A stretch of DNA of 32,322 nucleotides from Pseudomonadales bacterium (GTDB lineage: Bacteria > Pseudomonadota > Gammaproteobacteria > Pseudomonadales > Pseudohongiellaceae). A model generated the notes under the pieces. The model worked only from the letters and a program-made list of their open reading frames with translations. It made no database searches and was not told where the DNA came from. The translations under genes and the position numbers were made by a program. The stretch is taken from assembly GCA_022819645.1 (NCBI GenBank), contig JAJEGU010000014.1, positions 1 through 32,322 on the forward strand. The letters run 5' to 3'. Below are positions 14,905 through 22,099 of this stretch, piece by piece (positions within the stretch are counted from its first letter, which is position 1; every line of letters starts with the position of its first letter).

Positions 14905-16479
14905 GTGGTCAAACCTGTAAGCAGACGTGAATTTCTCAACTTGCTCGCGGCGGCCGGGGGCGCCGGGGCGGTGGTCAAGGCGGGCGCGGCGCTGGGAATC
15001 ATGCCGGCCGACGCGGCGGCGTCGACGCTGGATCTGGCCGCCGGCAACGGCCGCAGCGCGGTCATTCTCGGCGGCGGCATTTCGGGACTCGCAACCGCCT
15101 ACGAACTCGGCAAGGCCGGCTGGGACTGCACCATTCTCGAAGCGTCCCACCGCTGCGGCGGCCGCATCTTCACCGTGCGCCATGGCACATTGATCGACGA
15201 ACTCGGCAATCGGCAGTATTGCGAGTTCGACGACGAGCCGCATATGTATTTCAACGCCGGAGCCGCGCGAATTCCCAATACCCACCGCACCTTGCTCGGC
15301 TATTGCAAGAAACTCGGCGTCGAACTCGAAATCTTCATCAACGAGAACAAGACTTGCTGGGTGCAGGACGACGCAATGCTCGGCGGCAAGCCCGTGCGCA
15401 ATATCGAATACACCACCCACTTGCGCGGTTTCGTCGCCGAAATGATGGCCAAGGCCATGCACGAAACAGACATGGACGAACCGTTTACCGAGGAAGAAGC
15501 CGGAACCCTGCTTGGCATGATCCGCAGCTTCGGAGACCTGTCCGAAGACAATGTATATCGAGGTAGCTCAAACGCCGGCTACGCATCCGGCGGCTTTCTC
15601 AGCCCCGGCGTGCAGAATGACATCATCGCCTTCCGCGACTTGCTCAAGACGCCGTTTGCGATGAGGTTGCTGAGCACCAACGAAGGCGAAACCGGCCCCA
15701 TCCTCCTGCAGCCCCGGGGCGGCATGGACCAGATCACCGAAGGATTCCTGCGCCAGGTCGGCGACCGCGTCAGTTACCGCGCCACGGTCGCATCGATCCA
15801 GGTGCGCGACGACGGCGTTGAAGTCGCCTACGACCAGGACGGCGCGCGCCGCCAGATCCGGGCCGACTATTGCTTCAACTGTATTCCGACCCACCTCGTC
15901 ACGGGCCTCGATCACAATTTCCCCGCCGACTACGTGCGTGCGCTGAAACACGTGCTTCGTGGCGAAGCCTACAAGGCCGCCTTCCAGGCGAAGGAGCGCT
16001 TCTGGGAAAAGCAGGACATTTACGGCGGCATTTCCTGGATGAACAATCGCAGCCAGCAGATCTGGTATCCCGTGGCCGGCATCCACCGGCAGAAGGGTGT
16101 CATTCTTGCGGCTTACGATTACGGCGGCGGCATGTACCACACCCGCATGACGCAACAGGAACGTGTGGAAGCGCATCTCGCCGACGGCGAGAAAGTGCAT
16201 GCCGACTATCGGGACCTGGTTGAGAAACCTGTCACCGTGGGCTGGCATCGCATGAATCACATGCTCGGCTGTTCCGCGCGCTGGCGACGCAGTTTCCGTG
16301 AAGGCTGGACCGGCGAGACCGAACAACACTACCGCACGCTGCAAGCGCCGGTAAACGGCCGGCATTACATGATCGGCGACCAGATCAGCATGCGTTCGGC
16401 CTGGATGGAAAGCGCGCTGCTTTCCGCGCATTGGGCCATGGCCGATCTCGACCGCCGATTGCGGAACGCGCCGGCATGA
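14905..16479 (+). CDS. Tat-exported FAD-dependent amine / L-amino-acid oxidase
   Basis: This 524-residue flavoprotein belongs to the flavin monoamine oxidase superfamily. The N-terminus VSRREFLNLLAAAGGAGAVV is a twin-arginine type signal, implying export of the folded, FAD-loaded enzyme. The Rossmann motif is GGGISG at 56-61 with E79 for the ribose, followed by the GGR motif at 85-87. The C-terminal FAD-contact region reads GRHYMIGDQISMRSAWMESAL. The family oxidises primary amines or amino acids to imines. The next gene, overlapping by 4 bases, is a di-haem cytochrome c, so the electrons may go to the respiratory chain rather than to oxygen. Start is GTG; no closer alternative preserves the signal. 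The substrate is not readable. Confidence 0.85.
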   Translation: MVKPVSRREFLNLLAAAGGAGAVVKAGAALGIMPADAAASTLDLAAGNGRSAVILGGGISGLATAYELGKAGWDCTILEASHRCGGRIFTVRHGTLIDELGNRQYCEFDDEPHMYFNAGAARIPNTHRTLLGYCKKLGVELEIFINENKTCWVQDDAMLGGKPVRNIEYTTHLRGFVAEMMAKAMHETDMDEPFTEEEAGTLLGMIRSFGDLSEDNVYRGSSNAGYASGGFLSPGVQNDIIAFRDLLKTPFAMRLLSTNEGETGPILLQPRGGMDQITEGFLRQVGDRVSYRATVASIQVRDDGVEVAYDQDGARRQIRADYCFNCIPTHLVTGLDHNFPADYVRALKHVLRGEAYKAAFQAKERFWEKQDIYGGISWMNNRSQQIWYPVAGIHRQKGVILAAYDYGGGMYHTRMTQQERVEAHLADGEKVHADYRDLVEKPVTVGWHRMNHMLGCSARWRRSFREGWTGETEQHYRTLQAPVNGRHYMIGDQISMRSAWMESALLSAHWAMADLDRRLRNAPA

Positions 16480-17081
16480 CTCGCCTTGCGCTAATCTGCC
16501 TTCTGTGCATCCCCTTCCTGGCGTCGGCGGCGGAACGCGAGCCCTTCGACGATCGTTATTGCACCACCTGCCACGGGACCGATGGACGCGGCAACGAAGG
16601 CGTGCAGGCGCCGCGGCTCGCGGGCATGGAGCCCTGGTACCTGAAACGGCAACTCGAGAACTATCGGGACGGCGTTCGCGGTGCGCATCCCGACGATATC
16701 GAAGGCCTCGCCATGCAACCCATGGCCGCCGGGCTGACGGACGAGTCCATACAGGATATTATCGAGTGGGCAGGCGGTTGGAATTACGTTCCCGCGGAAC
16801 ATACGATCAGCGGTGACCTCGATGCCGGCAGGGCGCTATACCAGCCCTGCGCCACCTGTCACGGCGCGAACGCCGAAGGCAACGAGGCGCTGGGAGCGCC
16901 GGCCCTGGCGGGGCAGAACGACTGGTACATGGTCACCCAGCTCAGGAATTTCCTGGCCGGATACCGCGGCGTACACCCGCGGGATGTCTATGGCGCGCAG
17001 ATGCGCGTGATGACCACGGGGCTGAACGGCGAGAACGATATCAATAACGTGGTCGCTTACATAAACAGCTTGTCCGACTAA
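16476..17081 (+). CDS. Periplasmic di-haem cytochrome c (c4-like)
   Basis: This 201-residue protein has a signal peptide (MTRLALICLLCIPFLASAAE). Two class I cytochrome c domains each carry a haem attachment motif, CTTCH near residue 29 and CATCH near residue 127. Distal methionines are likely in MQPMAAGLTDE and MRVMTTGLNGE. The duplicated architecture resembles cytochrome c4. ATG 16476 overlaps the amine oxidase stop (ATGA), so the two are translationally coupled. This coupling makes it the probable electron acceptor of the oxidase. Confidence 0.88.
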   Translation: MTRLALICLLCIPFLASAAEREPFDDRYCTTCHGTDGRGNEGVQAPRLAGMEPWYLKRQLENYRDGVRGAHPDDIEGLAMQPMAAGLTDESIQDIIEWAGGWNYVPAEHTISGDLDAGRALYQPCATCHGANAEGNEALGAPALAGQNDWYMVTQLRNFLAGYRGVHPRDVYGAQMRVMTTGLNGENDINNVVAYINSLSD

Positions 17082-17134
17082 CTCTATGCCGCATGGCGGC
17101 GGCCGGTTCAGCGCAGCCGGCGGGGAGAATCCGC

Positions 17135-18508
17135 ATGTCCTCCATGGCCATTTTCAATCTCGTCATTTTCGCCGCCCTGCTGGGCTTTCTTTATCAGTTG
17201 TGGCGCCGCGGCATGGGGCTGTCGCGCCGGGTGCTGATCGGCCTGGTGATCGGCACGATCTACGGCTTCTATCTGCAGTTCGCGTTCGGCTCGGGCACGG
17301 AAGTCACCGGGCAGACGATCGAATGGACCAACATCGTCGCCAACGGCTACGTGAATCTGCTGCGCCTGATCATCATGCCGCTGGTGCTGGTGATGATGAT
17401 CGCGGCGGTGGTCAAGGTGCGGGAGATTCGCTCGCTCGGCAAGATCGGCGGCTCGATCGTCGGACTGCTGGTCGGGACGACCGTGATCGCCGCGCTGGTC
17501 GGCATCGCCATGGCTTCGATTTTCGGTCTCAATGCTGGCGAACTCGCCGCCGGCCCGGCGGAACTGGCGCGGGCCGAGGTGCTCGAATCGCGCCAGGGCA
17601 CGATCGCCGACCTGACCTTTCCGCAACTGCTGGTCAGCTTCATTTCCAGCAATATCTTCCTTGACCTCACCGGCGCGCGCAGCACTTCCATCATTGCGGT
17701 AGTAGTTTTTGGCCTGCTGATCGGCGTCGCCGCGCTGCTCGTGTGCGAGGAGAATCCGGAACAGGGCCCGCGCATCCGCGGCTTCCTCGACTCGGCCCAG
17801 GCCGTCATCATGAAGCTCGTGCACATCGTCATGGCGCTGACGCCGTATGGCGTGCTGGCGCTGATGACCCGGGTCATAGCCACGTCCGACGGCAACGCCA
17901 TCGTCACCCTGATCGGTTTCGTGGTCGCTTCCTATATCGCCATTGCCATCATGTTCGTCGTTCACGCCTTCCTGATCGGGCTGATCGGCGCCAGCCTGCC
18001 GGAATACTTCCGCAAGGTCTGGCCGGTGCTGACCTTCGCGTTCGTCACCCGCAGTTCGGCCGCGACGATTCCGCTGACGATCCGCGCCCAGGTAGAGGAA
18101 CTGAACGTGGCGCCTCCGGTCGCCAACATTGCCGCTTCCTTCGGCGCCACTATCGGTCAGAACGGCTGTGCCGGCATCTACCCGGCGATGCTGGCGGTGA
18201 TGGTCGCGCCGACCATGGGCGTCGATATCGATTTCGGCTTCATCGCCAGCCTGTTATTGATCATCGCCATCGGCTCCTTCGGCATCGCCGGGGTCGGCGG
18301 CGGCGCCACCGCCGCGGCGCTGGTGGTATTGCCGGCCATGGGCTTTCCGGTCACCGTGGCGGCCTTGCTGATCTCCATCGAGCCGCTGATCGACATGGCG
18401 CGCACGGCGCTGAACGTCAACGGCGCCATAACCAGCGGCATGATTACCCAGCGTTTCCTCGGCGCAGAAGCCGGGGGAGCGGAAGCCGCGGCACCAACCC
18501 ATCAATGA
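17135..18508 (+). CDS. DAACS-family amino acid/dicarboxylate:cation symporter, TcyP-like
   Basis: This is a multi-pass inner-membrane carrier of about 457 residues in the glutamate/dicarboxylate:cation symporter (GltPh) fold. The conserved serine-rich hairpin is TRSSAATIPLT, and the second half has FGATIGQNGCAGIYPAMLAVMVAP, which resembles the cystine transporter TcyP branch more than DctA. ATG 17135 is chosen because GGGGAGA precedes it. The gene lies 53 bases after the cytochrome and 14 bases before the RidA gene, so import of the amino acid or product handled by the oxidase is likely. Substrate assignment is an inference. Confidence 0.85.
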   Translation: MSSMAIFNLVIFAALLGFLYQLWRRGMGLSRRVLIGLVIGTIYGFYLQFAFGSGTEVTGQTIEWTNIVANGYVNLLRLIIMPLVLVMMIAAVVKVREIRSLGKIGGSIVGLLVGTTVIAALVGIAMASIFGLNAGELAAGPAELARAEVLESRQGTIADLTFPQLLVSFISSNIFLDLTGARSTSIIAVVVFGLLIGVAALLVCEENPEQGPRIRGFLDSAQAVIMKLVHIVMALTPYGVLALMTRVIATSDGNAIVTLIGFVVASYIAIAIMFVVHAFLIGLIGASLPEYFRKVWPVLTFAFVTRSSAATIPLTIRAQVEELNVAPPVANIAASFGATIGQNGCAGIYPAMLAVMVAPTMGVDIDFGFIASLLLIIAIGSFGIAGVGGGATAAALVVLPAMGFPVTVAALLISIEPLIDMARTALNVNGAITSGMITQRFLGAEAGGAEAAAPTHQ

Positions 18509-18522
18509 TTGAGGAAAATCCC

Positions 18523-18987
18523 ATGCAAGTATTCAAAACCGCTTTCGTCGTCCTGGCACTCGCGTTTACGCCGCTGGCCGTCGCGCAGGAAATCACCCGG
18601 CATAACGAAGGCAACCTGTTCTATACCGCCATTACCATTCCGCCTGGCGCCGAAACCCTCTACCTGAGCGGCTCCGGCGCGCGGCAGCAGGAAGACGGCA
18701 CCTGGGGCGACATTCGCCAGCAGGCGGTCGATACCTTCAGCCGCTTCAGGGACACGCTGGAAGGGCTGGGCTGGTCGATGAGCGATGTCGTGCAAGTGCG
18801 GGTATTCGCCGTAGCCGATGAAGACGGCAATGTGGATTTCGCGGCGTTCAACGAAGGGTATCTCGAATTCTTCGGTACCGAGGAAAATCCCAACAAGCCC
18901 GTGCGATCGTTTCTGGAAATAGCCGACCTGGTGGTGGACGGCTGGTTGCTGGAAATCGAGATTCGGGCAGCGCGCATGCCTGATTGA
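18523..18987 (+). CDS. Exported RidA/YjgF-family protein
   Basis: This 154-residue protein has a signal peptide (MQVFKTAFVVLALAFTPLAVAQE) and a RidA fold. RidA proteins hydrolyse the reactive 2-imino acids or enamines released by PLP or flavin enzymes. Visible family features include LYLSGSGARQQEDGTWGDI, then DTFSRFRDTLEGLGWSMSDVVQVRVF, and the final RSFLEI and EIEIRAAR strands. Most RidA proteins are cytoplasmic, so the signal peptide is notable and fits action in the periplasm beside the exported amine oxidase. ATG 18523 has GAGG at good spacing. The archetypal RidA arginine that binds the carboxylate could not be placed with certainty. Confidence 0.82.
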   Translation: MQVFKTAFVVLALAFTPLAVAQEITRHNEGNLFYTAITIPPGAETLYLSGSGARQQEDGTWGDIRQQAVDTFSRFRDTLEGLGWSMSDVVQVRVFAVADEDGNVDFAAFNEGYLEFFGTEENPNKPVRSFLEIADLVVDGWLLEIEIRAARMPD

Positions 18988-19045
18988 TCGTTCCACGGGA
19001 ACTGTAAGCACAGCCGCGGCTCTCGCCATGGCGAGCCTCGATACC

Positions 19046-19133
19046 GTCATTTGGCGCGAAGTCGCGGAATCCTCCGCGAATCACGGGTGCACAATCTCGA
19101 TTGGTGTCATTCCGCGCGAAGTCGCGGAATCTC
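19046..19133. repeat. Two partial family B units after the RidA gene
   Basis: GTCATTTGGCGCGAAGTCGC...GAATCCTC (19046-19074) and GTCATTCCGCGCGAAGTCGC...GAATCTC (19106-19133) are two same-orientation copies of the left inner part of the family B element. They lack its terminal repeats. They fill the 285-base gap between ridA and the convergent ATPase gene, in which no other feature is seen. Confidence 0.6.
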
Positions 19134-19272
19134 CCTGGGTTGGCTGGGTACTCCGCGATCAGCACGCGGAGCATCGCGGCCCCGGTAGCTCTCGATAGCC
19201 GATAACGACCGGACGCGAATCGTTGAAGTCAACCGCTGCCGCCGCGGCGACGGGCGCCTTCGCGAACCCGCG

Positions 19273-20484
19273 CTATGTCGCCTCCAGACCGGGGGGCGAG
19301 ATAGCCGCAAGGATTTCCGGAAAATTGTCCATGGTTACGATCACGGCTTCTGCGGCATCCGGGAAGGCTTCGTGGAAGGCGTCCAGCGAGCGCATGTGGC
19401 GTTCGGCGGCGCCGTCGAGCGTGACCTGGATCGGTATCGGGCCTTCGCCGGACTGAACGACGAAATCCACCTCACCGGCGGTATCCCGCCAGTAAAACAC
19501 ATCGAACCCGCGCTTTCTCAGTTCCACGAAAGTGGCGCATTCGAGCGCCTTGCCCAAATCCCGACCCGCGCGCGTTACCGAAACCCGCCGCAGGGCCGTA
19601 TCGACGGGATAGTACTTCCGGTTGCGGTGCGAGCGTTTGCGTTCCGAGAAGGCGAACCACGGGCAGGAAAAAAGCAGGTAGGCCTGCTCGCAGGCTGCGA
19701 GGTAGGCCGCCACGGTTTCAACCGCGACGCCGCTGGCGGCGGCGATTCTGCGCAAGCTGAGTTCCGACCCCGCGGACTCGAAGACCATCTGCACGATTTG
19801 CCCGAGGCTGAGCGACGAGCGCGCGCCGACCCGTTCGCGCACGTCGCGTTGCAGGATGTCGCTGAAGTACTGGCGCAGCAGCAAGTCTCCGTCTTCGCCG
19901 CGGAGTGGCTCCGGGAAGCCTCCGTAATGCAGGTAGTCGGCGAGCGTACCCTTGGGGCGAAGCTTGCGGAACTCGACCGGATCGAAGGGAAACAATTCGG
20001 CCGTTATGTGCCGGCCGGTCAGCGTGGTGGACAGTTCCCCCGAAAGCAGATGGGCATTGGAGCCGCTGATCACGAATTGAAAGCGGCCGGGCCGTTCGAG
20101 CTTCGATCTCAGCCATTGCTCCCAACCCTTCACCCATTGAATTTCGTCCAGAAAAATCGTGAGCGGCGCCGCATTCGCTCTCGCGGCGGCGAAAGCCGCG
20201 GTGAGTTTCTCCAGGCTTTCAAAGTGCAGGTTGCCGGCGAGGCGGGGGTCCTCGAAGTTGACGAACAGGCAGTTTTTTCGTTCCAGCCCGTAGCGGCCGA
20301 TCAACTGGGTGAGCAGGGTGGACTTTCCGCAGCGGCGCACACCCTGGATGACCAGGGTGGTGCGGCTGGACAGCGCCTTGGGCAATTCGATGTCCCGCGC
20401 CACGGATTTCGGCGGCTCACGGTCCCAGAAGCTCCAGTCGCGGGCGATTTCGAGCAGTTGGTCGTTTTCCCGGTCATTGTCCAT
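19273..20484 (-). CDS. DUF4143 AAA-family ATPase (first of two)
   Basis: This ~403-residue protein has the usual three-part layout of AAA_14/DUF4143 proteins. The N-terminal P-loop ATPase has Walker A GVRRCGKST and Walker B TIFLDEIQWV. A central helical/winged-helix region includes LSLRRIAAASGVAVETVAAYL. The C-terminal PD-(D/E)XK-like region includes FYWRDTAGEVDFVV. These proteins are widespread in bacteria and of unproven function. ATG 20484 is chosen over a TTG at 20532 because a 15-bp motif repeated upstream suggests regulatory DNA. The second copy runs into the ATG. It lies just downstream of a second, only distantly similar ATPase of the same kind. Confidence 0.85.
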   Translation of the reverse strand: MDNDRENDQLLEIARDWSFWDREPPKSVARDIELPKALSSRTTLVIQGVRRCGKSTLLTQLIGRYGLERKNCLFVNFEDPRLAGNLHFESLEKLTAAFAAARANAAPLTIFLDEIQWVKGWEQWLRSKLERPGRFQFVISGSNAHLLSGELSTTLTGRHITAELFPFDPVEFRKLRPKGTLADYLHYGGFPEPLRGEDGDLLLRQYFSDILQRDVRERVGARSSLSLGQIVQMVFESAGSELSLRRIAAASGVAVETVAAYLAACEQAYLLFSCPWFAFSERKRSHRNRKYYPVDTALRRVSVTRAGRDLGKALECATFVELRKRGFDVFYWRDTAGEVDFVVQSGEGPIPIQVTLDGAAERHMRSLDAFHEAFPDAAEAVIVTMDNFPEILAAISPPGLEAT

Positions 20485-20559
20485 TTGTCGAGTCAACTCT
20501 GCAATTTCAATTTCGTAGAGTGTAATCGACAAAATTAAAATTGTCGAGTCAACTCGACA
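20485..20559. promoter_or_regulatory. Repeated dyads upstream of the first DUF4143 ATPase
   Basis: A 15-bp sequence, TTGTCGAGTCAACTC on the plus strand, occurs at 20485-20499 and again at 20541-20555. The outer copy is part of a dyad TGTCGAGT-CA-ACTCGACA (20542-20559). Next to it CGACAA and TTGTCG form a second dyad around an AT-rich centre (20527-20546). The arrangement looks like paired operators at the ATPase start. Confidence 0.5.
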
Positions 20560-20595
20560 TCTGGCGCATGGCAGGCTCCCGGCGCCAGCTCTGGG

Positions 20596-21756
20596 TCAGG
20601 AAAGAAACTTTCCTTCCGCGGCCATCTTGATCGCGGTTGCCCAGGGAAGCACGGTCACGTCGTCGTATTTCTGTGTGCGTTCCCCCTGGTAGACCCCGAA
20701 AGCCTGCTCGATTTCGCCTGATTCCAGCAAAGCGTTCAGCCCCTTGTTGAACGAACTTTTCCACCCGGAAGACGATTTGATCTCGAATCCCGCGGCGCGA
20801 TTGCCGCGTCGCCAGATCAAATCCACTTCGTTTCCCGACGGAGTGCGCCAGAAATGGAATCGCGCGCCCAGCGAAAGCCAGGAATTGAGCGCCCTGAATT
20901 CATTGAGGACAAAAGTCTCGAACAAGGTTCCCGTCTCTTCGGATGAAGGAATATCGCGGTGCAGGCCGGCCAGCGTGCGCTGTACGCCGCAATCGAACAG
21001 GTAGAACTTGACGTGAGCCACTTCTTTCACCTTCGTCCGATTGCGCCAGGCCGGCAGATACCAGCCCAGATGTGTGTCCTCAAGAATGCTGAAGTATCCC
21101 TGGACCGTGGAACGGGCAACGCCCACCTCGCGCGCGATATTGGCGACGTTGAGCAGTTGACCGTTGACCGTGGCGGCAATCGTGAGAAAGCGATAGAAGC
21201 TGTCGAGGTTTCTGGTCAGCGCTTCCTGCTGGATCTCCTCTTTCAGGTAATTCTCGATGTAGGCATCGAGGAAATCGACCTTTTCTTCTTCAGTGGCGGC
21301 AGTCACGCTCATGGGCAGTTGTCCGTAGCACAGCGCGTTTCCCAGGTTGAAATCCGCTTCCGTCTCCAGCATGCTCAGGGGAAACATCCGTCTGGAAAGC
21401 GCGCGCCCGCCCAGCATGTTGGCTTCGGAACGCTTCAGCTTTCTGGCGCTCGAACCGGAGAGCGCGAACCGGAGCCTGTCGCTCGCAAATAGCAGGGCGT
21501 GAACTTCGTCGAGCAGTTCCGGCAGTTTCTGCACTTCGTCGATGATGATCCAGGCCGATTGCCCGCCCAGGGCGGCGACTTCCCGCGCCAGCAGTCCGGG
21601 GTCGCGCTTGTAGCGAAGAAATTCGCCGGACCTGAGCAGGTCGATGCGTAAAGGCGACTCGGCCAATACCTGTTGCAGCCAGACGGATTTTCCCGTACCG
21701 CGAGGCCCGAAAAGGAAGAAACTGCGTTTTGGAAGCGGGAGCAGTCTTTGATACAT
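20596..21756 (-). CDS. DUF4143 AAA-family ATPase (second of two)
   Basis: This 386-residue protein starts MYQRLLPLPKRSFFLFGPRG, the common opening of this family. Walker A is GPRGTGKS and Walker B is AWIIIDEVQKLPELLDEVH. A sensor-like ALSGSSARKLKRSEANMLGGRA follows, then a winged-helix segment (NVANIAREVGVARSTVQGYF). The C-terminal nuclease-like region contains FHFWRTPSGNEVDLIWRRG and FEIKSS, where the D and the E-x-K resemble a PD-(D/E)XK site. It appears intact. The start codon lies inside a 55-bp near-perfect palindrome. The neighbouring ATPase at 19273-20484 is divergent in sequence, so this is not a recent duplication. Confidence 0.87.
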   Translation of the reverse strand: MYQRLLPLPKRSFFLFGPRGTGKSVWLQQVLAESPLRIDLLRSGEFLRYKRDPGLLAREVAALGGQSAWIIIDEVQKLPELLDEVHALLFASDRLRFALSGSSARKLKRSEANMLGGRALSRRMFPLSMLETEADFNLGNALCYGQLPMSVTAATEEEKVDFLDAYIENYLKEEIQQEALTRNLDSFYRFLTIAATVNGQLLNVANIAREVGVARSTVQGYFSILEDTHLGWYLPAWRNRTKVKEVAHVKFYLFDCGVQRTLAGLHRDIPSSEETGTLFETFVLNEFRALNSWLSLGARFHFWRTPSGNEVDLIWRRGNRAAGFEIKSSSGWKSSFNKGLNALLESGEIEQAFGVYQGERTQKYDDVTVLPWATAIKMAAEGKFLS

Positions 21757-21807
21757 GCCGATGATTCCGTTATTTTTACCGTAAAAATAACGGAATCATC
21801 GGCATGT
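21753..21807. promoter_or_regulatory. 55-bp palindrome covering the ATPase start codon
   Basis: Arms of 27 bp (21753-21779 and 21781-21807) are exact reverse complements around one central base. The centre reads TTTTTACCGTAAAAAT. The ATG of the DUF4143 gene, on the minus strand at 21756-21754, is within the promoter-distal arm. In RNA it would form a 27-bp hairpin holding the start codon; in DNA it could be an operator. No Shine-Dalgarno sequence is visible between the arm and the ATG. Confidence 0.8.
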
Positions 21808-21830
21808 GGCAAGTAATTGCCCGTTTTGCC

Positions 21831-22018
21831 AGCAATTCTCATTTTGGCGCTCCAACCTGTCATTCTGCACGAAGCGAAGCGCAGTCGCGGAATCTCTTTG
21901 GGGATTCTGTGTGAGGGTGCATGCCTTCCCTGGCGCGGCTACGCCGGTCGGGCCCCACCCCGCGACTGCGCGCGGGATGACTGATGTGCTCTCGCCCATT
22001 GCCATAATGGGAATTGCT
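21831..22018. repeat. Family B palindromic element, complete copy with terminal inverted repeats
   Basis: The 188-bp element begins AGCAATTCTCATTTTGGC and ends GCCATAATGGGAATTGCT, which are 18-bp inverted ends with two mismatches. Inside are GTCATTCTGCACGAAGCG, then CAGTCGCGGAATCTC, and the inverted counterpart CGACTGCGCGCGGGATGAC. It has no coding capacity and resembles a MITE. A promoter starts six bases beyond its right end. Confidence 0.75.
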
Positions 22019-22023
22019 GTCGT

Positions 22024-22052
22024 TTTACACTCTTCCCGATATTGCCTACTAT
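22024..22052 (+). promoter_or_regulatory. Promoter of the YVTN propeller gene
   Basis: TTTACA (22024-22029) and TACTAT (22047-22052) are separated by 17 bases, 48 bases upstream of the ATG at 22100. The promoter abuts the end of a family B element. Confidence 0.5.
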
Positions 22053-22099
22053 CCCGGATGGCGCTCAGCCCGATATCCCAGCCGATTCGGAGGCTTGCC

